From Thermomonas sp. HDW16 (GTDB lineage Bacteria; Pseudomonadota; Gammaproteobacteria; Xanthomonadales; Xanthomonadaceae), in contig NZ_CP049872.1 in NCBI RefSeq assembly GCF_011302915.1, forward strand, positions 434,001-498,000: a stretch of 64,000 bases of DNA. The letters are read 5' to 3'. The notes below the pieces were generated by a model, which saw only the letters and a program-made list of their open reading frames with translations, searched no databases and was not told the origin of the DNA. Positions 52,031 through 61,828 of the stretch are shown piece after piece. The translations under genes were made by a program, and so were the position numbers. The stretch's first letter is position 1. Every line of letters begins with the position of its first letter.

Positions 52031-52514
52031 TCGGGTCGGATGTGCCGGCCGGATTCTTCGCGGCTGGCGCGCGCCACGGCGCCACCACCAGCAGCACGCC
52101 GGCCAGTACCAGCAACGCGCCGAGCAGGCGCATCCAATCCACTGGTTTCGGTGCCTGCAGAATGCCGAACTGGTCGAGCAGCAGCGAAGCGGTGACCTGG
52201 CCGAGCACCGCCAGGCAGACCATGCCGGCGGCACCGATGCGCGGGATCAGCAGGGTGAAGCAGGCCACGTAGATTGCACCGAACACGCCGCCGGCCCAGA
52301 TCCATGCCGGCAGCTTCAGGCTGCCCTGCAGCGTGACCGGCGTGCGGGTGGCGAGCAGGTACAGGCCCAGCATCACCGTGCCGACCAGGAACGAGACGAA
52401 GGCTGCGACCACCGGCCCGCCGACGTGCACGCCGAGGCGGGCATTGACCAGTCCCTGCAGCGGCAGGATGGTGCCGATCAAGACCGCGACCAGCAGCGCG
52501 CCGAAAATATTCAT
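52008..52514 (-). CDS. DMT-family inner-membrane transporter, YdcZ/DUF606 type
   Basis: A 168-residue protein with five hydrophobic segments (for example GALLVAVLIGTILPLQGLVNA and LLGALLVLAGVLLVVAPW). The NARLG motif and the size fit the DUF606/YdcZ half-transporter group of the drug/metabolite superfamily. Substrate unknown. ATGA overlap with the upstream dehydrogenase gene. Confidence 0.85.
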   Translation of the reverse strand: MNIFGALLVAVLIGTILPLQGLVNARLGVHVGGPVVAAFVSFLVGTVMLGLYLLATRTPVTLQGSLKLPAWIWAGGVFGAIYVACFTLLIPRIGAAGMVCLAVLGQVTASLLLDQFGILQAPKPVDWMRLLGALLVLAGVLLVVAPWRAPAAKNPAGTSDPITPAARR

Positions 52515-53260
52515 GCGCCGCGATGCACCTGGAAGCCGGCGAACGACTGGCGGGTCGGCATCATTTCGAGGCGGTTGATGTTGAGGTGCGGTGGCAGCGT
52601 GGCGACCCAGAAGATGGTGTTGGCGATGTCCTCGGCCGTCATCGGCCCTGCATCCTTGTACAGCGTGTCCGATGCGGCCTGGTCGCCATGGGTGCGTACC
52701 AGGGTGAATTCGGTCTCGGCCATACCCGGTTCCAGCGCGGTCACCCGCACGCCGGTGCCGTGCAGGTCGGCGCGCAGGCCCAGCGAGAACTGGCTGACGA
52801 AAGCCTTGCTGCCGCCGTAGGCATTGCCGCCGGCATACGGGTAGATCGCCGCGGTGGAGCTGACGTTGATGATGGCGCCCTTGCGTTCGATCAGCGTGGG
52901 CAGCAGCGCATGGGTCAACGTCACCAATGCGGTGATGTTGGTGTCGATCATGGTCTTCCAGTCCGACAGCAGCGCGTCTTGCGCCGGCTTGGTGCCCTGC
53001 GCCAGGCCTGCGTTGTTGATCAGGAGGTCGATGCCGCGGAAGCGCTCCGGCAATGCGGCCAGTGCGGCGCGCATCGCGGCTTCGTCGCGGATGTCGAAGG
53101 CGGCCGGATGCAGCCTGTCGCCGAGCTCATCGCGCAAGATTTGCAGCCGATCCGCGCGGCGGCCGGTGGCGATCACCTGCCAGCCTGCATCGATGAAGGT
53201 CTTCGCGGCAGCGCGGCCGAAGCCGGAGGTGGCGCCGGTGATCAGGACGGTCTTGGTCAT
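52511..53260 (-). CDS. ydfG: YdfG-like SDR, 3-hydroxy acid / malonic semialdehyde reductase
   Basis: A 249-residue classical short-chain dehydrogenase. TGATSGFG cofactor motif, NNAG, catalytic serine (INVSSTAA) and Y-x-x-x-K (YGGSK) are present; VTALEPGMAETEFTLVR is typical of YdfG, an NADP-dependent enzyme oxidising L-allo-threonine and related 3-hydroxy acids or reducing malonic semialdehyde. Sits in a two-gene unit with the DMT transporter. Confidence 0.88.
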   Translation of the reverse strand: MTKTVLITGATSGFGRAAAKTFIDAGWQVIATGRRADRLQILRDELGDRLHPAAFDIRDEAAMRAALAALPERFRGIDLLINNAGLAQGTKPAQDALLSDWKTMIDTNITALVTLTHALLPTLIERKGAIINVSSTAAIYPYAGGNAYGGSKAFVSQFSLGLRADLHGTGVRVTALEPGMAETEFTLVRTHGDQAASDTLYKDAGPMTAEDIANTIFWVATLPPHLNINRLEMMPTRQSFAGFQVHRGA

Positions 53261-53293
53261 GCCGCCGATTCTAAGCGTCGCCGGCGAAACGGT

Positions 53294-53665
53294 TCAGCTC
53301 TTCTTCGTGGGCTTTCGCGGCGCGGCGGCCGGTTTCTTCGCCGCCGGCTTGTCGTCGGGCTTTGTTGCCGATGGCTTGCGCTTGCGCCCGGTCGCCGCCT
53401 TGCCGGTGGTCTTGGCCTTGGTCGCGCGATGCTTCTCCAGCATGCCCTGGGCCAGCACCACGTCCTCGGACAGGATGCCGGCGGCCTTGGCGATCGCGAT
53501 GCGCGCCTCGGCCTTGTTCTCGTCGGGGTTGGCCAGCAGCAGCTCGCGGATGGCCTCGCGCACGGCGGCTTCGGCGTTGCGCTTGAGGTTGGCTTTCTCG
53601 CCACGCTGGAGCAGGGTCATCAGCGCATCGACGACGGGTTTGATCAGCGCAGTTTCAATCGCCAT
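53294..53665 (-). CDS. Small protein with lysine/alanine/proline-rich tail, unknown
   Basis: A 123-residue protein I do not recognise. The first 80 residues are helical and charged (IETALIKPVVDALMTLLQRG, NAEAAVREAIRELLLANPDE). Residues 81-123 are a low-complexity basic tail of K, A, P and T (TKAKTTGKAATGRKRK) like histone-H1-like DNA- or polymer-binding tails. AGGAG lies before the ATG. Single gene between ydfG and the SPOR gene. Confidence 0.75.
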   Translation of the reverse strand: MAIETALIKPVVDALMTLLQRGEKANLKRNAEAAVREAIRELLLANPDENKAEARIAIAKAAGILSEDVVLAQGMLEKHRATKAKTTGKAATGRKRKPSATKPDDKPAAKKPAAAPRKPTKKS

Positions 53666-53743
53666 GACGGGCTCCTCGCAAGGAAACCAGTCTACGCCGC
53701 GGCCATCTCAGCAGCCGCGACGTGGCGACTCGGCGCGCGGTGC

Positions 53744-54532
53744 TCAGTTGGTCTTGACTGCCATCGCCGGCAAACCGCCGCCGGCCAGCTTGGATTTGGC
53801 CTCGGCCAATTCGCTGGCGCTACCGTACGGACCCATGCGCACGCGATACACCGTCTTGCCGCCGATCTGCGCGGATTCCACGCGGGCGTTCAGGCCCAGC
53901 ATGGCGATTTTGGCCTTCACGGTTTCCGCATCGCCGGATGCACCGAACGCGCCGGCCTGCAGGATGTAGCGGGCATCGCTCGATGGCGCAGCGGCGGTTG
54001 CGTTGGCGGGCGCAGTGGCTGTGGTCGGCGTTGCGGATTCAGCAGGCTTCGCGGCGGGCGCAGGATCGCTGCTGGCGACGGGAGTTTCCGAGACTGGCTT
54101 TGGCAGTGCGGCGGTATCGCCTGTGTTCGTCGTCTTTGCCGCCGCTTGCGCCGCGCGTGCCTGCGCTTCGGCTTCGGCCTTGGCGCTGGCGGCCAGTTCG
54201 GCGTCGCTCACGGCGACTTCTTCGCCGGGCAGCAAGGTGTAGAAATCGTATTGGGTCGGCTTCGGCTTGGCGGCATCGCCCGTGGCTGGCGCATCACTGG
54301 CGACGTCGGGTGCGATTGCATCGCCGCTTTCGTCCACGGCGGCCGGCAATGCGTCCGGGTTCGGCTTCGGGCCGATGCGCAGGAAGCCGTCGCCATCGCC
54401 ACCCTTCAGGAGCCGCGGAACGGCCAGGATGACCAGCAGCGTGACCAGCACGCCGATCACCAGCCACGCCCAGCCGGGCAGGCCGTTGGAGTTGTTGCGC
54501 CGTGCCTGCGTTTTGCCGCGTCGTGCCGCCAT
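53744..54532 (-). CDS. SPOR-domain membrane protein (FtsN/DedD-like)
   Basis: A 262-residue bitopic protein: basic cytoplasmic start (MAARRGKTQARRNNS), one helix (WAWLVIGVLVTLLVILAVP), an A/P/T-rich periplasmic linker, and a C-terminal SPOR domain (YILQAGAFGASGDAETVKAK, VYRVRMGPYGSASELAEA) that binds denuded septal peptidoglycan. Likely divisome-associated. Its ATG follows the argS stop with no gap, so they are co-transcribed. Confidence 0.88.
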   Translation of the reverse strand: MAARRGKTQARRNNSNGLPGWAWLVIGVLVTLLVILAVPRLLKGGDGDGFLRIGPKPNPDALPAAVDESGDAIAPDVASDAPATGDAAKPKPTQYDFYTLLPGEEVAVSDAELAASAKAEAEAQARAAQAAAKTTNTGDTAALPKPVSETPVASSDPAPAAKPAESATPTTATAPANATAAAPSSDARYILQAGAFGASGDAETVKAKIAMLGLNARVESAQIGGKTVYRVRMGPYGSASELAEAKSKLAGGGLPAMAVKTN

Positions 54533-56221
54533 TTACATTTTCTCCGGGGCGCTCACGCCCAACAAATCCAGTCCATTGGCCAATACCTGTCGCGTGGCGA
54601 GCGCCAAGGCCAGCCGCGCGTCGCGCAGGCCGGCATCGTCCACCAGCACGGGACTGGCGTGATACCAGCCGTGGAAAGCGTTGGCCAGCTCGCGCAGGTA
54701 TTGCGCGATGAGGTGCGGCTCCAGGGTGATGCCTGCTGCTTCCACCACTTCCGGGTAGCGCGACAGCTCGCGCATCAGTTCCTGCGCCGGCGCATCGTCG
54801 AGGCGATCCAACGATGCCGCGCCGTTGGCTGCATCGTGCGCATAACCCTTTTCGGTGGCCTGGCGCAGCAGGCTGCAGATGCGTGCATGCGCGTACTGCA
54901 CGTAATAGACCGGGTTGTCGTTGCTCTGCGAGCGGGCCAGGTCGATGTCGAAGGTCAGTTGCGAATCCGGCTTGCGCGCGATCAGGAACCAGCGCACGGC
55001 ATCGGCGCTGGTTTCCTCGATCAGGTCGCGCAACGTCAGGTAACTGCCGGCGCGCTTGGACAGCTTCACTTCCTCGCCGCCGCGCATCACCGTCACCATC
55101 TGGTGCAGCACGTAATCCGGATACCCGGCGGGGATGCCGGCATCCAGGGCCTGCAGGCCGGCTTTCACCCGCGCCAGCGAGCCGTGGTGATCCGCCCCGA
55201 GTTCGGTCACCGCGCGCTCATAGCCGCGCTGCCATTTGCTGAGGTGATAGGCCACGTCCGGCACGAAGTACGTATACGTACCATCGGACTTGCGCATCAC
55301 GCGGTCCTTGTCGTCGCCGAAGTCGGTGGTCTTCAGCCACAGCGCGCCGCCTTCCTCGTAGGTGTGGCCGTGGGCGATCAGCTCGCGCACGGTTTCTTCC
55401 ACCTTGCCGTCGGCGTACAGCGACGATTCCAGGAAATAGCGGTCGAACGACACCCCGAACGCGGCCAGGTCGGCATTCTGCTCGCGGCGCAGGTAGGCCA
55501 CGGCGAACTTGCGGATGGCGTCGATGTCGCCCGCATCGTTCTTGCCGGTGACGGTATGGCCTTCGACTTCGACGCTGTCGCCACGCAGGTAGCTGGCGGC
55601 CACGTCGCCGATGTAATCGCCGTTGTAGGCCTCGGTTGGCCAGGCCTCGTCGCCCGGCTTCAAGCCTTGCGCGCGCGCTTGGGTGGAACGGGCCAGGTTT
55701 TCGATCTGCACGCCGGCATCGTTGTAATAGAACTCGCGCTTCACATTCCAGCCATTGGCGGCCATCACCCGGGCGATGCAGTCGCCGATCACCCCGGCGC
55801 GGCCGTGGCCGACATGCAGCGGGCCGGTCGGGTTGGCCGAGACGTATTCCACGCCGACGGTCTTGCCGCCGCCACTGCCATTGCGGCCGAATTCACTGGC
55901 GGTGGCGTGGATGTCGCGCACCTGCTGCTGCCACGCGGCCGGGGTCAGGTGGAAGTTGATGAAGCCGGGGCCGGCGAGTTCGACCTTGGCGATGGCGCCC
56001 GATGCCGGCAGCGCATCCAGCAACTGCTGCGCCAGCGCGCGCGGATTGGATTTCGCGGCCTTGGCCAGCAGCATCGCCACGTTGGTCGAGAAATCGCCAT
56101 GCGCGCGCTCCTTGGGGCGCTCGATCACGAAATCGGGCGAGGCAAGGTCGGCGGGCAGGGTGCCGGCGGCACGCAGGGCGGTCAGGCCCTGTTCGATGAG
56201 GGCTCGGAGCTGGGTTTTCAC
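54533..56221 (-). CDS. argS: Arginyl-tRNA synthetase
   Basis: A 562-residue class I ArgRS. HIGH-type motif [17 protein letters not shown]-type [13 protein letters not shown]-terminal Add-1 domain, and the C-terminal anticodon-binding part ([14 protein letters not shown]) are visible. Starts with GTG 56221; no better ATG upstream. A TACAAT is readable on the minus strand about 35 bases before the start. Confidence 0.96.
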   Translation of the reverse strand: MKTQLRALIEQGLTALRAAGTLPADLASPDFVIERPKERAHGDFSTNVAMLLAKAAKSNPRALAQQLLDALPASGAIAKVELAGPGFINFHLTPAAWQQQVRDIHATASEFGRNGSGGGKTVGVEYVSANPTGPLHVGHGRAGVIGDCIARVMAANGWNVKREFYYNDAGVQIENLARSTQARAQGLKPGDEAWPTEAYNGDYIGDVAASYLRGDSVEVEGHTVTGKNDAGDIDAIRKFAVAYLRREQNADLAAFGVSFDRYFLESSLYADGKVEETVRELIAHGHTYEEGGALWLKTTDFGDDKDRVMRKSDGTYTYFVPDVAYHLSKWQRGYERAVTELGADHHGSLARVKAGLQALDAGIPAGYPDYVLHQMVTVMRGGEEVKLSKRAGSYLTLRDLIEETSADAVRWFLIARKPDSQLTFDIDLARSQSNDNPVYYVQYAHARICSLLRQATEKGYAHDAANGAASLDRLDDAPAQELMRELSRYPEVVEAAGITLEPHLIAQYLRELANAFHGWYHASPVLVDDAGLRDARLALALATRQVLANGLDLLGVSAPEKM

Positions 56222-56293
56222 GAAGGATGCGGCAGGCGTTTCAATGGCTGCGCATTGTACGCGAGGCGGCCTCCGGGCTCGCTGAAGCCGGGT

Positions 56294-56968
56294 TCAGACC
56301 AACCCCCGCGCCGCCATCGACACCGGCGCGCCATCGCCAATCACGAAATGATCCAACAGGCGCACGTCCACCAGCGCCAGTGCCTGCTTCAGGCGCGCGG
56401 TGACGGCGCGGTCGGCGGCGCTGGGCTCCGGATTCCCGCTGGGATGGTTGTGGCCAATGATCACCGCCGACGCGCCTTGCGCCAGCACGCGCTCGACCAG
56501 CACGCGCGGGTGCACCTCGGCGCCGTCGATGCTGCCCTGGAACAGTTCCTCGAAGCCGAGTGCGCGGTGGCGCGCATCCAAGTACAAGGCGGCGAACACC
56601 TCGCGTGGCTGTGCACGCAGGCGCTGGGCGAAATAGCGGCCGGCGGCGGCCGGATCGGCCAACGCGTCGCCGCGTTCCAGTTGCGAGGCAAGATGGCGAT
56701 GCCCCAGTTCCAGTGCCGCCGCCAATGTGCAGGCGCGGGCATCGCCGATGCCTTTTACCCGGGTCATCTCCTTCGGGCTGCGGTCGAGCAGGGCGCGCAG
56801 TGGGCCATGCGTGGCCAGCAGGTCGCGTGCAGTCGCCACCGCGTCGCGCCCGGCGGTGCCGGAACCGAGGAAGATCGCCAGCAGTTCGGCATCGGACAGG
56901 CTGCCGGGGCCGCGTGCCAGCAATTTCTCGCGGGGACGTTCGTGCTGAGGCCAGTCGCGGATGTGCAT
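56294..56968 (-). CDS. radC: RadC-family JAB/MPN-domain protein
   Basis: A 224-residue chromosomal RadC protein. Helix-hairpin-helix part (TRVKGIGDARACTLAAALELG) and the JAB metalloprotease motif with HNHPSG, then S-x-x-D (SAADRAVT), are intact. Cellular role is unsettled. ATG 56968 (MHIRDWPQHERPREKLL) fits the family start. Divergent from coaC, as in many proteobacteria. Confidence 0.93.
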   Translation of the reverse strand: MHIRDWPQHERPREKLLARGPGSLSDAELLAIFLGSGTAGRDAVATARDLLATHGPLRALLDRSPKEMTRVKGIGDARACTLAAALELGHRHLASQLERGDALADPAAAGRYFAQRLRAQPREVFAALYLDARHRALGFEELFQGSIDGAEVHPRVLVERVLAQGASAVIIGHNHPSGNPEPSAADRAVTARLKQALALVDVRLLDHFVIGDGAPVSMAARGLV

Positions 56969-57064
56969 GCGGTTACGATGCCGGCTGCGGGCGGCTGCGC
57001 GCATCGGCGCGGTCATCGCCATCGGGTAAGCTGATGGCTCGTGTTCCGGTCGGGAAATGGCTTG

Positions 57065-57625
57065 ATGTCCGTCGCCAACGGCAACCTGGGTGATCGCCGC
57101 GTGCTGCTCTGCGTCTGTGGCGGCATCGCGGCGTACAAAAGCGCCGAGCTGGTGCGCCGCCTGCGCGATGCCGGTGCCGTGGTGCAGGTGGCGATGACCG
57201 ACAACGCGCAGCGTTTCATCGGTGCGCAGACCTTCCAGGCGCTGTCGCACCGGCCCGTGCGCACCTCATTGTGGGATGAGCATGCCGAAGCGGCGATGGG
57301 GCATCTGGAATTGGCACGCTGGGCGCAGCAGGTAGTGATCGCGCCGGCCACGGCCAACACGATCGCCAAGCTCGCGAACGGCTTCGCCGATGACCTAGTC
57401 AGCACCCTGTGCCTGGCGACCGAGGCCCCTATCGCCATCGCGCCGGCGATGAATCATGTGATGTGGAAGCATGCGGCGACGCAGGCCAATATCGCGACGT
57501 TGAAATCGCGCGGTGTGCAGGTGATTGGCCCGAACGACGGCCCGTTGGCCGAGGGCGAATCCGGCCCGGGGCGGATGGCGGAGCCGACGGAAATCGTGGC
57601 GGCGTTGCGCGAGCCCGTTGCATGA
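57065..57625 (+). CDS. coaC: Phosphopantothenoylcysteine decarboxylase (CoaC), stand-alone
   Basis: A 186-residue flavoprotein equal to the N-terminal half of CoaBC. Seen: CGGIAAYKSAEL, the active-site histidine H80 in AAMGHLELARWA, PATANTIAKLANG and PAMNHVMW. Where E. coli has a cysteine (ACGDIGPGRM), this protein has E163 (AEGESGPGRM), with the same 83-residue spacing from the histidine. A stop codon ends the frame before the synthetase domain, whose ATG overlaps that stop (ATGA). So coenzyme A steps 2 and 3 are encoded by two coupled genes instead of the usual fusion. Confidence 0.88.
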   Translation: MSVANGNLGDRRVLLCVCGGIAAYKSAELVRRLRDAGAVVQVAMTDNAQRFIGAQTFQALSHRPVRTSLWDEHAEAAMGHLELARWAQQVVIAPATANTIAKLANGFADDLVSTLCLATEAPIAIAPAMNHVMWKHAATQANIATLKSRGVQVIGPNDGPLAEGESGPGRMAEPTEIVAALREPVA

Positions 57626-58281
57626 GCGCATCGCTCGCCGGGAAACGGTTGCTGGTCAGCGCCGGTCCGACCTACGAAGACATCGATCCGGTGCGCTTCA
57701 TCGGCAACCGCAGCAGCGGCAAGATGGGTTTTGCGATTGCGGTGGTCGCCGCCGAACGGGGTGCCGATGTCACCTTGATCGCGGGCCCCGTGCATTTGCC
57801 GACGCCGTCCGGTCTGCAACGCATCGACGTGCGCAGCGCCGCGCAGATGCACGATGCAGTGATGGCACAGCTGCCCTGCGATGCCTACATCGGCGCGGCG
57901 GCGGTGGCGGATTTCACCCCGCGCACGTTCGCCGACAACAAGTTGAAGAAAGTGCCGGGTACCGACACGCTGACGCTGGAGCTGGTGAAGACCCGCGACA
58001 TCTTGGCCGAGGTGGCGACGCATGCGCAGCGCCCGGGATTGGTCGTGGGCTTCGCCGCGGAAACCAATGACGTGGCGACCTATGCGCGCGGGAAGCTGGA
58101 ACGCAAGCGGCTGGATCTGATCTGCGCGAACCGCGTAGGCGTCGGCGCCACCGGCTTCGAGAGCGACGACAATGCCTTGCTGGTGTTGGGCCGCGACGGC
58201 TTCGAGCGCGCGCTGGGGCCGACATCGAAAACCGAACTGGCGGCGCAGCTGCTGGACCTGATCGCGGAGCGACTGGCTTGA
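57622..58281 (+). CDS. coaB: Phosphopantothenate-cysteine ligase (CoaB), stand-alone
   Basis: A 219-residue protein equal to the C-terminal half of CoaBC. It begins [16 protein letters not shown]; the nucleotide-binding ISNHSSGKMG-like block is [13 protein letters not shown], with AAVADF, the KIKK-like NKLKKVPG and GFAAET following. It joins 4'-phosphopantothenate and cysteine using CTP. It lies in the frame next to coaC, linked by ATGA, and its TGA overlaps the dut ATG by one base. Confidence 0.88.
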   Translation: MSASLAGKRLLVSAGPTYEDIDPVRFIGNRSSGKMGFAIAVVAAERGADVTLIAGPVHLPTPSGLQRIDVRSAAQMHDAVMAQLPCDAYIGAAAVADFTPRTFADNKLKKVPGTDTLTLELVKTRDILAEVATHAQRPGLVVGFAAETNDVATYARGKLERKRLDLICANRVGVGATGFESDDNALLVLGRDGFERALGPTSKTELAAQLLDLIAERLA

Positions 58282-58739
58282 TGCATCACGTGTTGCAACT
58301 GAAAGTGCTGGATGCGCGCTTCGGCGCCCAATGGGAACTGCCGGCCTACGCCACCGAGCATAGCGCCGGGCTGGATCTGCGCGCCGCGCTGGATGCGTCG
58401 CTGACCCTGCAACCGGGCGATACCGCGCTGATTCCGTCGGGCCTGTCCATCCATATCGCCGACCCGACGCTGTGTGCGGTGATCCTGCCGCGCTCCGGGC
58501 TGGGACACAAACACGGTGTTGTGCTGGGCAACGGCACCGGGCTGATCGATGCCGATTACCAGGGCCCGCTGATGATCAGTACCTGGAATCGCGGCAGAGT
58601 CGCCTACACGGTCGAGCCAGGTGATCGCATCGCCCAGTTGGTATTGCTGCCGATCGTGCGCGCTACCCTGCAAGTGGTGGATACTTTCGACGAGAGCGGA
58701 CGCGGCGCGGGCGGCTTCGGCCATACCGGTGTGCGCTGA
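58281..58739 (+). CDS. dut: dUTPase (deoxyuridine 5'-triphosphate nucleotidohydrolase)
   Basis: A 152-residue trimeric dUTPase with all five motifs: [34 protein letters not shown] and the C-terminal arm [10 protein letters not shown]. It hydrolyses dUTP to dUMP. One-base TGATG overlap with coaB, the usual coaBC-dut order. Confidence 0.97.
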   Translation: MHHVLQLKVLDARFGAQWELPAYATEHSAGLDLRAALDASLTLQPGDTALIPSGLSIHIADPTLCAVILPRSGLGHKHGVVLGNGTGLIDADYQGPLMISTWNRGRVAYTVEPGDRIAQLVLLPIVRATLQVVDTFDESGRGAGGFGHTGVR

Positions 58740-58759
58740 CGGGGAACAGGGACGACACG

Positions 58760-61078
58760 ATGAGCGATGGCGACAAGCGAAAGCTGAAATTGACCCGCGC
58801 CGACTTGCTGCGGGCCCTGCCGGCGCTGGCGGTCCTGCTGGTACTGCTCGGTGGGTGGTTGTTGTATGCCGGTATCCAGCGCTTGCGCGAGGATTCGCAG
58901 GTGGTGGCGCTGCAGCACGCGCGTGACGATGCCGCCACAGCGATCAGCCGATTATTGCAGGAAGACCAGCGAAAACTCGGCACGCAGCTGGCGGCCGCAT
59001 CGGTACGCAATGCGCTTGCGGCCGGTGATTTGCCGATGGCCGCCAAGGCTGTGGCTGCGAACTGGGGAGGGGTGCAGCGCAGCGAAGTGTGGCCGGCGGA
59101 TCTGCAAGGCCAGTATGGGGCGCTGCCGGCTGGTGGTTTTGGCGTATTGGCCGTGACTGAAGCGGCACTTGCGAGTGGCAAGCCGGTCGCGCGGGTGATC
59201 AAGTCCAAGGGCGAGCAGCGCCTGGCCTTGGCGGCGCCGACGACCGCCAAGCAGGGGCCGGCAGTCGTCTATGTCGAGATGCCGGCGGAACGCCTGATCG
59301 CCCAGGTCGGCACGACGTCGATTCCCGGTAGCGCGTATCTGGCCTTGCGGCAGGGAGCCAGCAACCTGTACGAACGTGGCGATACCGAATTGTCGAACAG
59401 TGCCGAAGCGCTGGGTACCAAGGTTGCCGGCAGTGACCTGCGCATTGCGGCGGCCGTGCCGGATCCGATGGAAGTGCCTTTCGGGCTGCCGGCGCTGGCA
59501 AGCCTGGTCCTGGGAGGCCTGCTGTTGGCCGGTGCAGCTGTGCTGTGGTTGGTCGTGCGCCCGCGCTTGTTGGGCATGGAGCGCCCCTCGGAAGACGTTG
59601 GTGGAACCTTGGCCGAGCTGCAATTGTCCCAACCAGCGCCGGGCGTGGCCGAACAAGCCGTGCGCGAAGTGGTCGACACCAAGGCGGCCGCCGCTCCCGT
59701 GGCGATCGACCGCGGCATTTTCCGCGCGTATGACATCCGCGGTGTGGTTGGGCAGACACTGGATACGGGCGTGGCCGAACTGATCGGCCAGGCGATCGGT
59801 TCGCTGATGGAAGCCAAGGGCCTGGACGACATCGTGATAGGCCGCGATGGCCGTCTGTCCGGCCCGGAACTGTCGGCTGGACTGATCGCAGGCTTGCGCA
59901 AGGCCGGTCGCAATGTCATCGACATCGGCATGGCGCCGACGCCGGTGGTGTACTTCGGCAGTTACCACCTGCGTACCGGCTGCTGCGTGGCGATCACCGG
60001 AAGCCACAACCCGCCGGAATACAACGGCTTCAAGATCGTGGTCGGCGCCGGGACCTTGGCAGGCCCTGCGTTGACCGATTTATATGCACGTATTGCCGAG
60101 GATCGCCTGCATACAGCCAAGCAGCTGGGCGGGCTGAGCGAGCGCGACATCAGCGAGGACTACATCGAGCGCATCGCCGGCGACATCCAGATCGGCAAAC
60201 GCCTAAAGGTGGTGGTGGATGCCGGCAATGGTGTTGCCGGGGTCATCGGCCCGCGCGTGCTGGAAGCAATCGGTGCCGATGTGACACCACTGTTCTGTGA
60301 TATCGACGGTACATTCCCCAACCACCATCCCGACCCCAGCGATCCGCGCAACCTGGAAGCGTTGGAGCAGATGGTCAAGCGGCTCGACGCCGATCTCGGC
60401 ATCGCGTTCGATGGCGATGGCGACCGCCTTGGCGTGATCACCAGGGAAGGCAAGAACATCTTCCCGGATCGCCTGCTGATGTTGTTCGCAGCCGATGTAT
60501 TGGAGCGCAACCCGGGTGCGATGGTCATCTATGACGTGAAATGCACCGGCCGCTTGCCGACGCACATCCTGCGCCATGGTGGCAGCCCGCTGATGTGGAA
60601 GACCGGGCATTCACTGATCAAGGCGAAGATGCGCGAGACCGGTGCCGAGCTGGCGGGCGAGATGAGTGGGCATTTCTTCTTCGCCGAACGCTGGTTCGGC
60701 TTCGACGATGGCATCTACGCTGCAGCCCGTCTGCTCGAGATCCTGGATGCCACCGAGCATGCGCCGGATCTGGTGTTCGATGCCCTTCCCGATGGCGTAT
60801 CGACCGCCGAGATCAAGGTGGATGCGCCCGACGGGGATCCACACGCCTTCGTCGAACGTTTCCGCACCGCGGCTTCGTTCGAAGGTGCGCGCCTGTCCAC
60901 TATCGATGGACTGCGCGTGGATTGGCCGGATGGTTGGGGTCTGGTGCGGGCCTCCAACACCACTCCAGTACTGGTGATGCGATTCGATGCCGATTCGAAC
61001 ACGGCGATGGCGCGCATCCAGCAGGCGTTCCGCGAACAACTGCTCGCCGTGCAGCCGGATCTCGCGCTGCCGTTCTAG
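58760..61078 (+). CDS. algC: Phosphomannomutase/phosphoglucomutase, membrane-fused long form
   Basis: A 772-residue protein. The C-terminal part from about residue 314 is an AlgC-type alpha-D-phosphohexomutase: phosphoserine S415 in TGSHNPPEYNG, metal loop D551-G-D-G-D555, sugar-binding GEMSGHFFF and phosphate-binding RASNTTP. The first 300 residues add two membrane helices (about 15-37 and 240-263) with a periplasmic domain between, as in the long AlgC forms of some pseudomonads and xanthomonads. It supplies mannose-1-P/glucose-1-P for lipopolysaccharide and exopolysaccharide. Directly after dut (20-bp gap). Confidence 0.92.
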   Translation: MSDGDKRKLKLTRADLLRALPALAVLLVLLGGWLLYAGIQRLREDSQVVALQHARDDAATAISRLLQEDQRKLGTQLAAASVRNALAAGDLPMAAKAVAANWGGVQRSEVWPADLQGQYGALPAGGFGVLAVTEAALASGKPVARVIKSKGEQRLALAAPTTAKQGPAVVYVEMPAERLIAQVGTTSIPGSAYLALRQGASNLYERGDTELSNSAEALGTKVAGSDLRIAAAVPDPMEVPFGLPALASLVLGGLLLAGAAVLWLVVRPRLLGMERPSEDVGGTLAELQLSQPAPGVAEQAVREVVDTKAAAAPVAIDRGIFRAYDIRGVVGQTLDTGVAELIGQAIGSLMEAKGLDDIVIGRDGRLSGPELSAGLIAGLRKAGRNVIDIGMAPTPVVYFGSYHLRTGCCVAITGSHNPPEYNGFKIVVGAGTLAGPALTDLYARIAEDRLHTAKQLGGLSERDISEDYIERIAGDIQIGKRLKVVVDAGNGVAGVIGPRVLEAIGADVTPLFCDIDGTFPNHHPDPSDPRNLEALEQMVKRLDADLGIAFDGDGDRLGVITREGKNIFPDRLLMLFAADVLERNPGAMVIYDVKCTGRLPTHILRHGGSPLMWKTGHSLIKAKMRETGAELAGEMSGHFFFAERWFGFDDGIYAAARLLEILDATEHAPDLVFDALPDGVSTAEIKVDAPDGDPHAFVERFRTAASFEGARLSTIDGLRVDWPDGWGLVRASNTTPVLVMRFDADSNTAMARIQQAFREQLLAVQPDLALPF

Positions 61079-61084
61079 GCCGTT

Positions 61085-61786
61085 TCAGTTTGAGGACGGC
61101 GCGGAGGCTCCCGTTGTCGCGACGGGGGATTCGCCCGGCGCTGCCTTCAAGGCGCGATAGCGTGCGACGGCATCTTGCAGGTCGGCATCCAGCGCGGCGC
61201 GATCCTTCTTTTGCGCGACCAGGATCTGTTGTTGGCGCAGCAATTCATCGTGCTGCCCACGGATCGTGTTGGTCATCGACTTCGGTACGACTTCGCCGGC
61301 CATTTCCCGGTCGCTGGCTTGGCGCAGCAATGCCAATAGACTCAGGCGCAGGTTGGTCACGCCCAGAGTACTGGCCTTCAGGGTTTCGTCCAGCAGTTCG
61401 GTGCGCTCGCCATAGGCGCGCCGCAGGTCGGCTTCGGTCATGTACGACTCGACCATCGCCAGGTCACGGCGTTGCGCCATCGCGTCGGCTTCGGCCTGCT
61501 TGCTCGCTGTTTCGGCGGCAAGCGCGGCTGCGGTACGTTCGGCGTCGGTCAATGCGCGCGCCACCTGCCCGGTTTGCATGCCGCTCTTCGTGCTGATCTC
61601 GGTGCGTGCGCTATCGGCCGCATTGGCCGGCAGGGCGTCGCCGCAGACCTTGCTGCCGCCTTCGTTCCAGCAATAGATCTTCTTTTGCGCGCCGGTCTTG
61701 GTCTGCGCATGCAGCCCGCCGCTACCGGCGAGCGCGGCAAGGCCAATGGCGATGGCGGCGATGAGGATGCGATTCGAGTACGGCAT
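61085..61786 (-). CDS. DUF4124-like secreted protein with coiled coil
   Basis: A 233-residue protein with a signal peptide (LIAAIAIGLAALAGSGGLHA) and an N-terminal DUF4124-type motif with two cysteines (KKIYCWNEGGSKVCGDALP). The remainder is alanine/glutamate/glutamine-rich and probably coiled coil (DELLRQQQILVAQKK). Function unknown; periplasmic. ATG 61786 has AGGGGG upstream. Ends 6 bp from algC on the opposite strand. Confidence 0.8.
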   Translation of the reverse strand: MPYSNRILIAAIAIGLAALAGSGGLHAQTKTGAQKKIYCWNEGGSKVCGDALPANAADSARTEISTKSGMQTGQVARALTDAERTAAALAAETASKQAEADAMAQRRDLAMVESYMTEADLRRAYGERTELLDETLKASTLGVTNLRLSLLALLRQASDREMAGEVVPKSMTNTIRGQHDELLRQQQILVAQKKDRAALDADLQDAVARYRALKAAPGESPVATTGASAPSSN

Positions 61787-61828
61787 GACAGCCCCCTGTG
61801 GCGGTCGATGACGGATTGGCAACGGTGG

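Noticed and set aside
52523..57034. A 1503-codon open frame on the plus strand
   Set aside because: It runs antisense to ydfG, the small basic protein, SPOR, argS and radC genes, which all have clear motifs. Its translation is rich in R, G, H and Q with no domain, a by-product of high GC content.
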